In this document: in pieces, positions 12,004 through 23,060 of the stretch
Layout: every line of letters begins with the position of its first letter
How positions within the stretch are numbered: the stretch's first letter is position 1
Assembly: GCA_036023115.1 (NCBI GenBank)
Contig: JAYKKT010000059.1
Span: forward strand, 4,511,501-4,575,500
Direction: 5' to 3'
DNA from: Brasenia schreberi
Taxonomy: Eukaryota > Streptophyta > Magnoliopsida > Nymphaeales > Cabombaceae
Length of the DNA stretch: 64,000 bases
Program-made: the position numbers and the translations under genes
Notes under the pieces: generated by a model
What the model saw: the letters and a program-made list of their open reading frames with translations, nothing else
Databases searched by the model: none
What the model was told of the DNA's origin: nothing

Positions 12004-13740
12004 ATCGATTCTTCTTCTTTGGTGTAGAATTCTATTGGTTCCAAACCTTATTATCGAGGAAAGAGGTACGAACTTCGAAAGTTCTTTGTTCTAGTATGTC
12101 AATAAATGATATAATGCCGGATTAAAAGGATAATTGTATTCTCCTTTCATAATCTTACATCTTTAAATTGGGTTTTGTTGCTCCTTCAACCTAAGATGGG
12201 TATCGTGTATTGGGGCCTAACCAACACACTGGACAGGTTTTGAGCCCTATCCATACTTGCTAGCAGCTCTCCGCCCCGCCCAGATACGAGAACAATTGTG
12301 TTTTGAAAGGTCTTTCTAAACTTCACATGGACCCAACTACCAACCCTGCACCAGGTAAGGACTGGGTCAGGTTTCCAGTCGGGTTGAAGGTCAACGAAAT
12401 GTCCATCTTAAGTCAATCCAATGGTTTAGCTTCTTTTGCAAATCCTACCATATCTTCAACATTATAGTTTTTTCTCAGGCTGTATCTATTTTTGGCTTTT
12501 AATTTTTCCCCTTTTATAGTTGTTGGATTGTTTGGTTTTGTATTCGTTAACACAAAAGAAAGGTGTTGCTCTGTTTGCTTTAGCTGTAGCCGTTCTTACG
12601 CTGTATGTTTGTTGTACATCTGATGGAAAGTTCACCAGAAATCATACTGATGAATTCTTGCCTCGCGAGCATGGTGATCTCCTCCTCTATTATGATGTAA
12701 TTCAGTCCTACGATAGTAACTATTTAGCACAGGTGACCATAAAAAACAGCAACCCGTTGGGCCGGTTGGATAATTGGAAATTGTCATGGACATGGATGCG
12801 AGGTGAGTTCATTTCCATGATAAAGGGGGCTTACACTCTGTTAAGAGATGCATCTGACTGCATCGATGGCCCTCAAGCTGTCCAATATGCAAACCTTGAT
12901 TTCAGTACAGTTAGGAATTGTCAAAGAATCCCCACCATTGTTGATCTTCCTCCAAACAGATACAATGACACCAATATCGGACGCATGGACTTTTGTTGCC
13001 GGAGCGGAACGATCTTGCCGTATGTTATGGATCCTCTGCAATCCAAGTCACAGTTTTTACTGCAGGTGTACAAAATGCCTCCAGATCTTAAAAAGACCCA
13101 CATTTTCCCCCCCTCAGAATTGGAAAATCAGTGGCACCGTGCCACCGACCTTAACCCCAACTACGAATGTGGAGATCCAATCAGAGTTAATCGTGTTCCC
13201 TGACCCTAGTGGTCTTCAGTTTTACACACCTGCTTTAGCAAGCTGGCAAATAGTCTGCAATATTTCCACGGCTAAAAAACCCATTGCTGTGTCTCTTTCT
13301 CTGCTTACTACAATAACTCTGTTGTTCCATGCAAGACTTGTGCTTGCGGGTGCCCGGCGAATGCCAATTGCAGTTCAACTGCTCCTGCATTGTTCTTCCA
13401 CCTGAAGCCCTTCTTGTTCCTTCCTACATGGATTAACTGGCCTTAATTATCTTATGGCAATAGATAGGCACAGTGGTCCGAGCCAACCACCAGTTCTATG
13501 GAAAGAACAGAGTATAATATCTTTCAACAAGAAGGCAACACCAGGTATGGATATGGCTGTGGACGGGTTTCCTTCTCGAGTCCTTTTTAACGGCAAAGAA
13601 TGCTCTATTCCCTCTACATTGCCTACAGCAGATGCACATATTGCTTATCCTATGAGTATGTTGTCTTTCATATTGATTTCGATTATGGTGTTCATGTTGG
13701 TGGATCAACTTCAATGGTTAATGATGTACTTGGTTTTGGC
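11387..13740 (+). pseudogene. COBL: COBRA-like (COBL) protein pseudogene
   Basis: Starts at ATG 11387 with a signal peptide (MALVAVLFLLALVGI), then the N-terminal COBRA region (ACNGIFIQYHLLGK, LKSWKVFVGF). A frameshift at about 11653 is followed by SEILVKANGTVLPDGG. The first exon ends at a GTATGC donor near 11932, before a (CT)n(AC)n run. The next part, from about 12600, has the family core: DEFLPREHGDLLLYYDV, NPLGRLDNWKLSW, DASDCIDGPQ, FCCRSGTILP, QVYKMPPDL. Between about 13105 and 13300 the frame changes at least three times; the hallmark [16 protein letters not shown] with its Cys-rich CACGCP stretch is in the third frame. About 120 residues usual before the C-terminus are missing; homology resumes at 13500 (SIISFNKKATPGMDM, DGFPSRVLFNGKECSIP) and ends in a hydrophobic tail. 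COBL proteins are GPI-anchored and act in cellulose orientation. This copy cannot make one. Confidence 0.9.
11940..12001. repeat. (CT)n(AC)n compound microsatellite
   Basis: About 16 CT units are followed by about 14 AC units inside the first intron of the COBRA-like pseudogene. Confidence 0.95.
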
Positions 13741-14790
13741 TGCTGATTATTTATTCTTTCGATGCACGACCATGATACACATTCAAATTTTTTGTAGAGT
13801 TTCATGTTATGGGTTTCTTTATGTTGTCAATAGCTTTTGGCATAGGTTTATGCTTCTGGTTCTCTTTCATTTAGTTGACAAACAGACTGAAATCAATGTA
13901 TACATCATTGAATATGTTGTATCATGAATGGAAAGGGATCATCTTTTTCTATACTTGTACCTTTGGTAATCTAAAAAGTTACTACAGGATGCAAGGTTGA
14001 TACATCTGTGTATGCAAATTTTTGTCTGTAACTTTCTATCCGGCACTACTGTGAACATTATGGAATTGGTTGTAATCTGCAAAGCATCGATGGTATGTGG
14101 GAAGAGAGCAGTGGCCTGACCTCAAACTTGATTGAAGCCTTATCTTTATTAACCATGCTTTGTAAGATTTTCGGTACTTTCTTGACTTTCACGAGTTCGG
14201 CAATATGCAGGTATGACCTGCGGGACTTAGAAAACTCGATATGCCATTTGTATATGGTTAGTAAGTCCTATATGATGCTTATAATCGAACTCCAAGTTGG
14301 CTGGCTGATCATTGATGTCCTAGGACCTGAATATAGCTTTGTGCATTGCTGGAAGATGAATTAGATACTTGTGATTCAGCTCATATTTGGTTTTCTTGAG
14401 TTTCCCTTCAAAGTTTGGGCTGATGGATTGAGTGGAACAATAGGTATCTGTTCGTAAAGCTCATTAAGTATGATCAAAGAGGGTTGCAATGTTCTATATC
14501 ACATTATACAACAAATAATTCATCTTCTAAACTACAGGTTTTAGGGGTTGATTCCTACTTCTGAACTTTTAAACAACAAGCTCTTCATATTTTTCCATAT
14601 TGACATTAATTCATGAATGTTGAATTAATTGGAGGAAACAAGAAATAAGTCAACTAAAGAAAGATATTTTTTCATAATGACATCATATCGTGAAAATTGA
14701 AGTTGAGCACGTAGTTTGCAATCTGAATTCTCATGAGCTACTATCAGTGTGTGCTACACGTCCTAGCTTAATAGAAAATGCCATGCATGT
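13741..14790. other. Flank of the COBL pseudogene, nothing recognisable
   Basis: Possible former 3' UTR and intergenic DNA. No gene, RNA or repeat structure that I can support. Confidence 0.35.
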
Positions 14791-14794
14791 AAGG

Positions 14795-15012
14795 GTGGGA
14801 CTAGTACACATGGCCAGCTCCGAACCAGCCTGGCAGTTTCAACCAGAATCGGAACCGGATTTCATATATTTTTTATGACAATTCAATTTTTTAAAAATAA
14901 TTTTTCGATTTCGAACAGTTTAAAACCTAAATTGGAACCAGCAGTTCCAAATCGGATGCAAAATCGGCCCAATCCCGATTTGGTTCCAGTTTACTAAACC
15001 GGCCATGTCTAG
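14795..15012. repeat. AACCGG-rich dispersed repeat, copy 2
   Basis: Both ends are rich in GGAACC and CCGG words (CAGAATCGGAACCGG, GATTTGGTTCCAGTTTACT) around an AT-rich centre. It ends AAACCGGCCATGTCTAGG, whose complement resembles the GACATGTCCGATTTTG start of copy 1. The bilateral arrangement looks like a transposon with repeated subterminal words. Confidence 0.45.
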
Positions 15013-15184
15013 GTGAAAGTATAAACAACAGGTCAGTGTAGATATAGATAAGTTCTTATCCCTATCTGGGTCTCAGTCTTGGATTACAGTATCAGACACG
15101 GATTTGGGTCCTGCTGGGTCTTCCTTGCCGACATACCCATCTTCTATAAGACTTGGACAAGAAAAGGAAAAAAAATACTGTTTT

Positions 15185-15290
15185 ACACAACGAGCAGTAG
15201 CTTAAATGACTAGGGAGTTGACTCACAAGTTGAAGGTCATGAGTTCGAACTCAGTATGCATCTAGCTTTGGCCTGCCCAAAAAAGATACA
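15185..15290 (+). repeat. tRNA-like SINE, copy S2
   Basis: The family head AGTAGCTTAAATGACTAGGGAG is followed by GTTGACTCACAAGTTGAAGG and the box-B-like TCATGAGTTCGAACTC. The best preserved of the five copies in this window. Confidence 0.6.
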
Positions 15291-15490
15291 GTTTTGATAA
15301 TAATTACACCTTGTGGATCTTAATAAACTCCACTTGGATCCAGATTTGGTCTAAATTTTCGTTCGCCATAAAGTTGGATTTCTGAGTTTGGCTCAAATTG
15401 GTAAATGAATCTATTCAGTTGTTATAAGACCTTGATCTTGATGGCTTTAGCACGGGCAGATTCGGGCGGAACCCGAAGCTCCATAATTTA

Positions 15491-16063
15491 TTTAATGATG
15501 TTACGAATAGAATTAATGCTGGTTGGTTAAAATGGAGAGGAGAATCAGGTATTCTTTGTGATAAGAAAATACCATTAAAGTTAAAAGGTAAATATTATAG
15601 AGCAGCAATTAGGCCTGTCATGTTTTATGGTTTTGAGTGTTGGGCAGTTAATCATCAACATGTACAAAAGATGTCTATGAAAGAAATGAATATGTTGAGA
15701 TAGATAAGTGGTCATATAAGAAAATTCTGTATACATAATGAGGTTATTAGAAACAAATTAGGAGTGACACCAATAGTGTATAAAATGAGAGAATATCGTT
15801 TAAGATGGTTTGGACATATAGAAAGAAGATAAAAAAAAACCTTTAAGAAAGTTTGAAAAACTAAATTTAGAAAATATTAAAAGAGGTAAAAGACGACCAC
15901 ACAAGTGTTGGAAAGAAACAATAAAGAATGATCTAGCTTATTGTGAGTTAACTGCTAACATGGCACATAATAGGGCTATGTGGAAACAAAGAATCCATGT
16001 AGTTGACCCCATCTAGTATGGGAAAAGGCTTAGTTGTTGTTGTTGTTTGTTGTTGTTGTTGAT
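15491..16063 (+). mobile_element. RTE-type LINE 3' fragment, copy B
   Basis: Encodes NRINAGWLKWRGESGILCDK, then KIPLKLKGKYYRAAIRPVMF and later GVTPIVYKMREYRLRWFGHI, the C-terminal part of an RTE endonuclease-reverse transcriptase, broken by stops (for example MLR*ISGH). It ends in the standard RTE 3' sequence and a (GTT)n tail. Possible short duplication ATAATTT on both sides (15483-15489, 16064-16070). Confidence 0.8.
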
Positions 16064-16164
16064 ATAATTTGGGTTCACTGCAGCTTCATATTCATTATTT
16101 ACTAATTGTCTGTGTTAGATGAACCAAACCAAACCGGAATCAATGGATTGGTTTGGTTGATCAA

Positions 16165-18060
16165 ACTTACGTTCCATATATTTTGTCTTTCTTCTACTAA
16201 GTTGGAGGCCTTTGCTTTCTAATGTTTATCTCCATAGTTTTAATTTTCTATTAACTTTTTCCTTAGACTCCTCCACTAACACAATGTCATCTGCAAATAA
16301 TACACCAAGATACTTCATCTTAAATATGTTTTGTTAACTCATCAATCACCATTATAAATAAGTATGGACTTAAAGTTGATCCTTGATGTAACCCAATATT
16401 AACTTCAAAGAAGTTTGTCATTCCTTCATGAGTCCTCACACATGTTTTTGCACCATTGTACATGTCTCTTATAAGGTTAATATATGTCAATAGGATACTT
16501 CTTTTTTCCAAAGTTCTCTAAAGAACCTCTTTCGGTACTCTATCATAAGCTTTTTCTAGATCAATAAATATCATGTGAAGGACTTTCTTTTTTGCTCTAT
16601 CATGTTCCATAAGATGTCTCAATAAGTGAGTCGCTTCAACAGTAGATCTCCTAGCATTAATCCAAATTGGTTCTCTGTTGTACTTGATACTTGTCTTAAC
16701 CTACGTTCGATAATTCTTTCCCACAATTTCATAGTATGGCTCATTAACTTAATACCTCGATAATTCGCACAATTTTGAATGTCTCCCTTATTCTTATATA
16801 TTGGTATAAGTGTACTCGCTCTCCATTCCTCGAGCATCTTTTAGTTTCTCCATATTTCATTAAATAGTCTTCTGAGCCAAGTGATTCATGTTTCTCCTAG
16901 TATTTTCCAAACTTCTATAGGAATATTGTCTGATTCTACCGATTTACCACCCTTCATATATTTAAGAGCCTCCTTGACTTCATTCTTTTAAATACGTCGG
17001 TAGAAATTGTGGTTTATATATTTTTTTGATTTGACTAACTCTCGTAAGCTAATACTAACATCTTTATTTTCATTAAAAAACTTATAAAAATAATTTTTTC
17101 ATATATTTTTTATATCATCATTTACCACTAGAATTTTTTCATCGTCGTCTTTGATGCATCTAACATAATTAAGATCTTTAGTTTTCTTATCTCTAGTCCT
17201 ATATACCCTAAAAATATCTCTTTTACCCTCTTTTGAGTTGACTTTTTTTATATAAATCCTCCCAAAATTTAGTTTTTGCTTCACCGACATCCTTTTTTGC
17301 TTTCTTCTTTGCTTTTTTATAAGCCTCTAAAGTTTCAGTAATTTTCTTAGCATAATGTAATTTGTAACATGCCCTCTTTGCCTTGATTTTATTTTGCACT
17401 ACTTCACTCCACCACCAAGCTTCTTTTTATGCCAGTACACCTCCCTTAGATACACCTAACATATCTTTTGCAACTTTCTTAATATGTATAGCCATATATT
17501 GTTCCACATATCATAGGGTGAACCAACATAATTCCAAACATCTTCTTGAAGGACTTTCTATTTAAATATATCTTCTTTCTCGCTTTTAAGGTTCCATCAT
17601 TTAGTCCGAATAACTTGATGCACTCTTTTTTTCTTTGTCCATTTTTTTATTTGTAAATAAATAACTAAAAGTCGATGTTGGGTGGTTAAGCTTTCTCTTG
17701 AAATTAGCTTGCAATCTTTACAACACGCTCTATCTTTTTCTCTACAAATAAAATAATCAATTTGTGTTTGTGATAAGCCACTCTTATAAGTAATTAAATG
17801 TTCATATCATTTTTTGAAGATTGTATTGACTATAAAGAGATCAAATGTCACAGCAAAATTTAAAATCTCCCTATATTCCTCATTTATATCCCCAAAACCA
17901 AAGTTTTCATGAATACCTTGATATCGTAATGCCTCTTTACCGACATGTTCATTTAAGTCTCCTCATAAACAAATCATCTCTCTTTGTGGAATCCTTTGAA
18001 TCACCTTACCTAACTCTTCTCAAATTATATGATAATACAAAAGAACTTAGAAAGTTATTG
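16165..18060 (-). mobile_element. RTE-type LINE 5'/middle fragment, copy C
   Basis: Read on the minus strand from 18060: remains of the endonuclease (H-ENFGFGDINEEYR-like region near 17890), a linker (VKQKLNFGRIYIKKVNSKEG, then DLNYVRCIKDDDEKILV), then reverse transcriptase blocks ASTLIPIYKNKGDIQNCANY-RGIKLMSH, NIGLHQGSTLSPYLF, and the catalytic FADDIVL at about 16280-16300. Frameshifts and stops throughout. It stops just after the TKYM block and has no 3' tail. It lies tail to tail with copy B, which holds the part missing here. Confidence 0.8.
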
Positions 18061-18537
18061 TACGTAGTAAAAAATGGTTCAGTTTGTACCATATATGCTT
18101 CAATAATGACACAAAATAAATAACAAAATTTATGCTAATATTATATTATAATAACTTATATATAGTACGAAAGATTGATGTTCATGTAAAGGAAAAATTG
18201 AGGAGGGTATGCAAAGTATTCAAAGATTAATAGGGTTTGAAAAAGAAAAAAAGAAACACGCAAACAACTGTTATGCGCCATCACATCTGTTAATTTAGTT
18301 TAGGTTTCACACCCACGTGGACATACACATATGGTATATTATATATATTAAATATATTTTACTCATGTTCAAATCTATTTATCATATCAATTGTTTGACT
18401 TTGAAAATAAATGATTGAGATGATAAAACAACAAAAAAACAGTATAAAGGTACTTACTTTTTTAATTGTATCATGTCAATTAAAGTCTAGAGATGTTTAA
18501 ATGAATTTGAATATAATGTGTATGCATTTACAACCTT

Positions 18538-18576
<39 letters not shown>

Positions 18577-19570
18577 TTGGTTTGGTTTTGATGGTTCAGT
18601 TCCATCCTTCGAACCGGAAATTGAATCAAGACCTGCAGAACAGTGGGCGAGAGTCCAGTAAGAGTTTTCCGGTCTGGAAGAAGTTTAGCCTCATTGCCAT
18701 CCCTGATCCGGTCATGTCTAATTTTTCCTTTCTCAAGACTTGGTGATACAAAGCTTTTCGTTTTTTTTTTTATCCACAATAGAAAGATATGTTTTCTTCC
18801 TGTTCACAATATAACTATTATTAAAGTGAATACTTTCAATTGGACCTGACGGAGACCTGACGTAAAGGAGTAAGGATCTTCGCATTTGCGTACGTATGTC
18901 TGAGAGCGAGAGTTCTCTCTTCGTTGTGCATGAGAGTCCCCACTCTTAACTTGTTCAAACGTCAATCATTTTATTAGATTCTCTCTCTCACACACACACA
19001 CCAGGAAGCATTGCCTGCTCTTCATTCTTTGATCTTCCATCGAGCCGTTTGCTTTTCACCTTTGCGGCACGCTGTTGGCGATGTTTCTCATGATAGTGAA
19101 CCTTTCTTATCATGGTCGCTCTGTTTCTGTGCCAAGCCATTTTCATCTATTTATTGTTTGAGAGCGCTTTGTTTCTGCTCTGTCGTGTTGTAAACTATAT
19201 TAGTGAAAGGAATGTCATGGTTTCCGTAGCGATCTCTTTCTGAAGTTTGGATATTGTTTTGCTACTTCATCTGTAGTTTGAAGGAGTGTCCTCTTTGGTC
19301 TGTTATACAAGATATCGAGCTCAAGTAATAGTTGTTTCCGTAGATATTGAAATTTTGTGGCTTGAAGTATGGCAAAAGGACATCCAGAAATAAGTTTCTT
19401 TTGTTGCTAAACGCCAACTTAACCAAAACCAAGTCTTCTTCCTACTGTCCTACACTAAGTGGATCAGCTACACGGATTGTAAGCCGCCATGAAACTTCAT
19501 TTTGTCTCATATTAGCAGCAACTCAAAAAATGCAAGATTATGTTGTTTGGTGTCTTTTCAAATCCTTCCT
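18061..19570. other. Intergenic, nothing firm
   Basis: A (TA)n run lies at 18540-18573, followed by a short GGTTCAG/GAACCGG stretch. A reading frame at 19011-19193 opens with TTG, not ATG, so I do not call it. It could be the decayed 5' part of the exonuclease relic that follows, but no motif supports that. Confidence 0.35.
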
Positions 19571-19589
19571 CTAGCCACAAAGAAAAACA

Positions 19590-19930
19590 TCTGGCAGCGT
19601 TAAATTCGATCATGTTGGTGGGAAAACTCGGATAATTGAAAAGATTTTTGCCAATAAGGCAGAACTGCGGAAAGTAAAGCATTTCGTTAGTGGTGAAGCC
19701 AAAGGAGAAACTGTCACTGACAAATTTTCAGAACGTTTGCAACAACCTTCGTCTTTGATATTGAAACTACAGGATTTTTCACAGGTTCGCACAGGATCAT
19801 TGAATTTGCAGTCCGTGATCTTCTTGGAGGCCGCAACAGCAGATTTCACACCTTTGAGAATCCTGATAGATATGTCCCAAACACAAATATTCATGGTATC
19901 ATTGGTGTTCCAAGGTATTTTGTAATTTCA
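19590..19930 (+). pseudogene. DPD1: DPD1-like organellar exonuclease fragment (DnaQ family)
   Basis: Two frames joined by a frameshift at about 19750. The first encodes VGGKTRIIEKIFANKAEL and a KGETVTDKFSERLQQPSS linker. The second (from 19754) encodes FDIETTGFFTGSHRIIEFAV, then DLLGGRNSRFHTFENPDRYV and PNTNIHGI. FDIETTG is Exo motif I (catalytic D and E) of DEDDh exonucleases, and the RY-VPN-xIHGI block is typical of plant DPD1-like proteins, which degrade organellar DNA. After HGI the usual residues are missing, GVPR follows, and a GTATTT donor-like site comes next. Exons with Exo II and III are not found in the following kilobases. Clearly a broken partial copy; the assignment to DPD1 rather than another plant DEDDh exonuclease is from memory of the motif spacing. 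Confidence 0.7.
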
Positions 19931-20319
19931 AAGAGGGTTTATTCCATGGGAGAATTGCAAGGGACTCATTTCTTTAACTCTGCTTCTTATCACTTCTTAT
20001 ATCGAATTTTTGATACTACTATTACGAACTATATATCTTTTCTGAGTGGAAGATCTAGATTTGTTTTGTTTTTGTCGCGGGCTTGCTATTTATTATATAG
20101 CCCATTGATTCAACCTTCGACTGTAGTTTTTTTGTTGATTCCTCACATTCCGAGTGGGGAGGACGCAACACCTTAGCTCAATATATTTTCCCCGCTTCCC
20201 GTTTTCATTTGATGTGCTTGCCTTCCTTTTATACTCACTTCCGTTGCTGTTGTCATCAAAATGGGGCAATTGCTTCTTCTTCTTCTTCTTTTTATAATAG
20301 GAGGCCTTATATACAACTG

Positions 20320-20590
20320 AGTTGAAACAAGTTGGGAGATGACAAAACGAGGAAAAATCGGTGAAAATGGATGATAGAAAAACTATAAGTAAAAGAGCAT
20401 AAAAAAACTAGATTATAAAAATATTAAAAGAAAAAAGACTATAAAAATATTGGAAAGAAATAACTTATGTTGAGTTATTAGTTAGCATGGCACATAATTG
20501 GTTCCATGAAAACAAAAAATCAATATAATTGATGTCGTCTAGTATGAAAAAAAACTTAGTTATTGTTGTAGTGTTGTTACAAGAATTGAC
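20320..20590 (+). mobile_element. Degenerate RTE LINE 3' end, copy F
   Basis: Weak but collinear remains of the RTE 3' end: GAGTTATTAGTTAGCATGGCACATAAT, then ATTGATGTCGTCTAGTATG, AAACTTAGTTATTGTTGTAG. No reading frame. Confidence 0.55.
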
Positions 20591-20599
20591 CGAAACCTA

Positions 20600-20700
20600 A
20601 CACCCACATCCACACATACACCCTTTGTGAGTCGAACTCTCCACCACCAACAATTATGCTAGAGTGCCGTGTTGTTGAGCCAACACTGTTGGTGCGGATA
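20600..20700 (-). repeat. SINE-like fragment with box-B-like motif
   Basis: GTGAGTCGAACTCTCC, then AGAGTGCCGTGTTGTTGAGCC. A similar module (GGAGTCGAACTCTCCC) occurs at 56.76-56.85 kb, so this is a repeat family of SINE type. Orientation is inferred from the box-B-like motif. Confidence 0.35.
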
Positions 20701-21150
20701 ATTTCTTTAGTTATTATATAAGGAAACTACACCTTAATTGATAAATTGAGAAATATTGTCTCACTTCTGGTGGTGTAAAGCCTCGTGGGTACCTTCCCTT
20801 ACACAATGGCTTCAAACCAGCACGTCTTGCTTGTTGTTGGTGGCTACACAGCATCTGCCCGGGGGCCGCTCGACGTTGGAACTCCAATCTGAGGGAGGTT
20901 TCCGGCAACCACATCTAGGGGGCCATGCCACCATATGATAGCATCAAGTTCTAGCCTTCAGCACGAAGACCTTGATCAGCCTCCCCAAGTATTTGGACAC
21001 CCTAAAGTGGTTCATTGTCTTATAATTGAAGTAGGTCAAGAGGACAGGATCCTGAGATGGGTGCTATTAATCAAGAGTGGAGCAGGTATCATAATGTGTT
21101 TGTGTATAGATGCAAACTCACATTGGAGATAAGACTGTCAAAAAGATGAA
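20701..21150. other. Intergenic, nothing recognisable
   Basis: Overlapping short frames on both strands at 20714-21132 show no motif. No feature supported. Confidence 0.35.
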
Positions 21151-21154
21151 TAAG

Positions 21155-21265
21155 AAAAGTTTCTTGTTCGGACCCACGCAGAGGCATCGGGCTCTCTCAT
21201 AAGAGGTCGAGGTTCGATCACTAAGGGTGCTCCGAGGTGTCTTAGTCTGCTGAATTCGGATTACC
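21155..21265 (+). repeat. SINE-like fragment
   Basis: ACCCACGCAGAGGCATCGGG, then GTCGAGGTTCGATCAC (box-B-like). No partner copy in the window, so this is tentative. Confidence 0.3.
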
Positions 21266-21761
21266 GGTTAAATTAGAGGGAATCCTTGAATAATTTCATC
21301 TCTCTTCCTCTCTCTAGAAAACAAAATCAGTCCATGCAGGTGTTCCTCTCTTTTTAGAGATGACAATGTTTTGGACCTCAAGACCCAGATCAATACACTG
21401 AATTTGAGCAAGTGGTTAAGGATTTCCATTGTTGAATCTGATTGATTGATCCCACACAAGCAGGTATAATTCGGAAATTGATTTTATTAAAGGAAGGGGA
21501 ATGAAAGCAAACTCATCATTAATTTCAAATAAACATCGTTTTATTATTTAGACAGAGGGACATGTAAACATTTTAGTGACGGAAAAAATATTTAAAATTA
21601 AGGACAGTTGCGCAAAACAATGCAAAAGTGCACACAATCATATGTATTTGCAAGAAATAGGAAGAGAAGAAAAAAATAATAATAATACAAAGATTTATAC
21701 CGTCCATTAAGATATATCTATTCCACACAAAATATGAAAAGATCTCACCATGAAGAAAAGT

Positions 21762-21890
21762 AACGGATCTAGAAACTCTTTTAGGGTGGGACAAACTTTG
21801 TATTATATTCCATCGATCCCACATAGCTATATACTTTAAGTTGATTTTCAAAATTCAAGAACCTCTCCTCAATGTAAATCCATCAGTGAT
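21762..21890. mobile_element. hAT-like MITE, copy 2
   Basis: Shares AACGGATCTAGAAACTCTTT and ACTTTAAGTTGATTTTC with copy 1 at 9148-9327, in the same order and orientation. The ends are more decayed and internal blocks are deleted. Confidence 0.55.
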
Positions 21891-22550
21891 GACGAAGAAT
21901 GGCACAGGATGAATGATCTCTCTCAAACTTTGTCGTTCTCATAACCTAACTCATATGTCACCTCCATTTTTATAATCCTCTCTCATGTTATTAGGATGTG
22001 ATTAAAAAAACTTAGGTACTAAACATCTCTCTCAAAATTCAAGTTTTTCATGTCAACTCGAACTCAAGCCACATCAACAAGGACCTTCAATCATTTTATA
22101 ATATAAAAGGTTTTCTTAGAGAACAAAGAGTATTTGATGCAATATATTTTCCAAAGCAAACAAATTGACATCTTCTTTGTCCTAATATCCATTAAGAGAA
22201 ATGTTTATTTATATTTAGTTTCATCCGCCTTCGAAATTATGCACTTATCTTCAAAAAATAATAAACTATGCCCCGTTTGGTTCAGCCTTTGAATTAAAAT
22301 CACACATGAAGGTGACTCCTATTCTCGCCTTAAGCGATTCCAAGTTGCAACTCTGGTCTTCCCAACTCATTGCTTGCTTTCAATTTAGGGTCGAACAATA
22401 TGTACCACCTTTAAATAAGGAACGAGCATCCTCTTAGAGTTCTTTTTATTTTGCCTTTTCCCAAAGCATTGGAAGGAAATAATAATCCCTATAGTCAGAC
22501 ATATCAAGTTTCAGTTAGTCCCGAACTTAAAACAGTTGGTTTCGATTTGA
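21891..22550. other. Intergenic, nothing recognisable
   Basis: AT-rich sequence. No gene or repeat structure supported. Confidence 0.35.
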
Positions 22551-22570
22551 GTTTGCAATCAAAACTTTTA

Positions 22571-22844
22571 CAACAACAACAACTAAGCCTTTTCCCATAC
22601 TAGACGGGGTCGGCTACATGAATTCTTTGTTTCCACATATCCCTATCGTGTGCCATGTTAGCAGTTAACTCACAATAAGCTAGATCATTCTTTATTGTTT
22701 CTTTCCAACATTTTTGTGGTCGTCCTCTACCTCTTTTAACTCTGCCCAAGTAAGGGATCACCCTTGCATTGCTGGTCCCAAGCCCGGATAAAGGAGAAGG
22801 GTTGTGTTAAGCTTCCGACAGCCAGCGTAAAACTTTGTCATGAA
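22571..22844 (-). mobile_element. Composite RTE-derived insertion, copy D
   Basis: On the minus strand the insertion has about 100 bases of non-coding head (including CTTCTCCTTTATCCGGGCTT) joined directly to the last about 170 bases of the RTE LINE and its (GTT)n tail. An 18-base duplication flanks the whole (22553-22570 and 22845-22862; 17 of 18 match, TTGCAATC[A/C]AAACTTTTA). So it moved as one 274-base unit: a non-autonomous derivative with a different 5' head, or a chimaera from template switching. Confidence 0.8.
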
Positions 22845-22889
22845 TTGCAATCCAAACTTTTATTTTAAAAAATTTAAAAGTATAAGATT

Positions 22890-23060
22890 TTTTTTTTAAT
22901 ACCGAAACTGACAGTCAGAAGTTAGAACTGCTGGTTCTGGTTTATAAGAGGTGAAAACTTAACCGAGCTAGATAGTTTGTAGTTTCGGTTCTGGTTTTAC
23001 CGGTTTTGAGTTCCATCGGTTTCGGTTAGAACCTATAATTGATTTGAACCAAACTTTTCT
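22890..23060. repeat. AACCGG-rich dispersed repeat, copy 3
   Basis: Rich in GGTTCTGG, TTTCGGTTC, TACCGGTTTTG and CGGTTAGAACC. It resembles copies 1 and 2. The left part may begin near 22500, interrupted by the composite RTE insertion D. Confidence 0.4.

Noticed and set aside
15185..15290. tRNA gene
   Set aside because: Only box-B-like and head similarity. No cloverleaf or anticodon arm can be folded, and several copies exist, so SINE fits better.
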